DNA from: an uncultured Mollicutes bacterium
GTDB lineage: Bacteria > Bacillota_I > Bacilli_A > RFN20 > CAG-288
Length of the DNA: 6,131 bases
Reading direction: 5' to 3'
Assembly: GCA_900549915.1 (NCBI GenBank)
Contig: URQF01000085.1
Span: 1-6,131, forward strand
Shown here: one piece after another, positions 6,056 to 6,131 of the stretch
How the letters are laid out: each line of letters begins with the position of its first letter
Numbering within the stretch: position 1 is the stretch's first letter
Translations under genes and position numbers: made by a program
Notes under the pieces: model-generated
Databases searched by the model: none
The model's input: the letters and a program-made list of their open reading frames with translations, nothing else
Told to the model about the DNA's origin: nothing

Positions 6056-6131
6056 GTATGATGGGCATGTCATTGTTCTAGGGTGAAAGTCTCAATAGGC
6101 GTAGTTGTCGACGAACTAGATAGCGACTCAC
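6056..6131 (+). mobile_element. 5' end of a probable group IIC intron, cut by the window edge
   Basis: The stretch GTATGATGGGCATG (6056-6069) followed by TTCTAGGGTGAAAGTCTC (6076-6093) closely resembles the first part of domain I of bacterial group IIC introns. Their usual opening is GTGYG with GGCATG, then CTATAGGGTGAGAGTCCC, as I recall it for the Oceanobacillus intron. The first five bases, GTATG, differ from GTGYG at the third position. Group IIC introns characteristically insert just after the hairpin of intrinsic terminators, and this one would start five bases after the terminator stem. The reverse transcriptase gene and the 3' end would lie beyond the window. I made the match from memory rather than by alignment, so another structured RNA is possible. 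Confidence 0.55.

Noticed and set aside
1..6131. CRISPR array, tRNA or rRNA
   Set aside because: I saw no regularly spaced repeats and no tRNA or rRNA signatures; the only tandem repeat is the coding one at 5201-5242.

Overview
The window carries a compact defence-type locus of four same-strand genes, bounded on the right by an intrinsic terminator and, just beyond it, what looks like the start of a group IIC intron. The low G+C content, AGA/AGG-rich arginine usage, Shine-Dalgarno starts, TATAAT-type promoter and a terminator-linked group IIC intron suggest a low-G+C Gram-positive bacterium (Firmicutes/Bacillota). This is inference from style; nothing here fixes a genus. TGA ends two of the genes and every other Trp codon checked is TGG, so the standard bacterial code applies.

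Layout: 1-187 is a non-coding or gene-end flank. It holds a perfect 30-bp palindrome at the left edge, a small hairpin, and an extended -10 promoter with a ribosome binding site. 188-1963 encodes a McrB-like GTPase whose natural reading frame has an in-frame TGA at codon 21. 2010-3266 encodes a LlaJI/McrC-type PD-(D/E)xK restriction nuclease. A 108-base gap with a possible hairpin and weak promoter leads to 3375-4700, a MoxR-type AAA+ ATPase. That gene overlaps by 4 bases the VWA-like (DUF2201-type) protein at 4697-6013. A strong terminator lies at 6024-6050, and from about 6056 the sequence resembles group IIC intron domain I.

Working together: the first pair should form a GTP-driven, McrBC/LlaJI-like DNA-cleaving complex, in which the AAA+ motor recognises DNA and the nuclease is recruited to cut. 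No DNA methyltransferase is visible, so a modification-dependent (type IV-like) mode is possible, but a methylase outside the window cannot be excluded. The second pair is a MoxR ATPase with its translationally coupled VWA partner, which elsewhere act together as a chaperone-like remodelling module. Co-location of the two modules on one strand with one clear final terminator makes a four-component anti-invader system the most interesting hypothesis. The premature TGA raises the opposite possibility, that the restriction half is decaying or being switched off.
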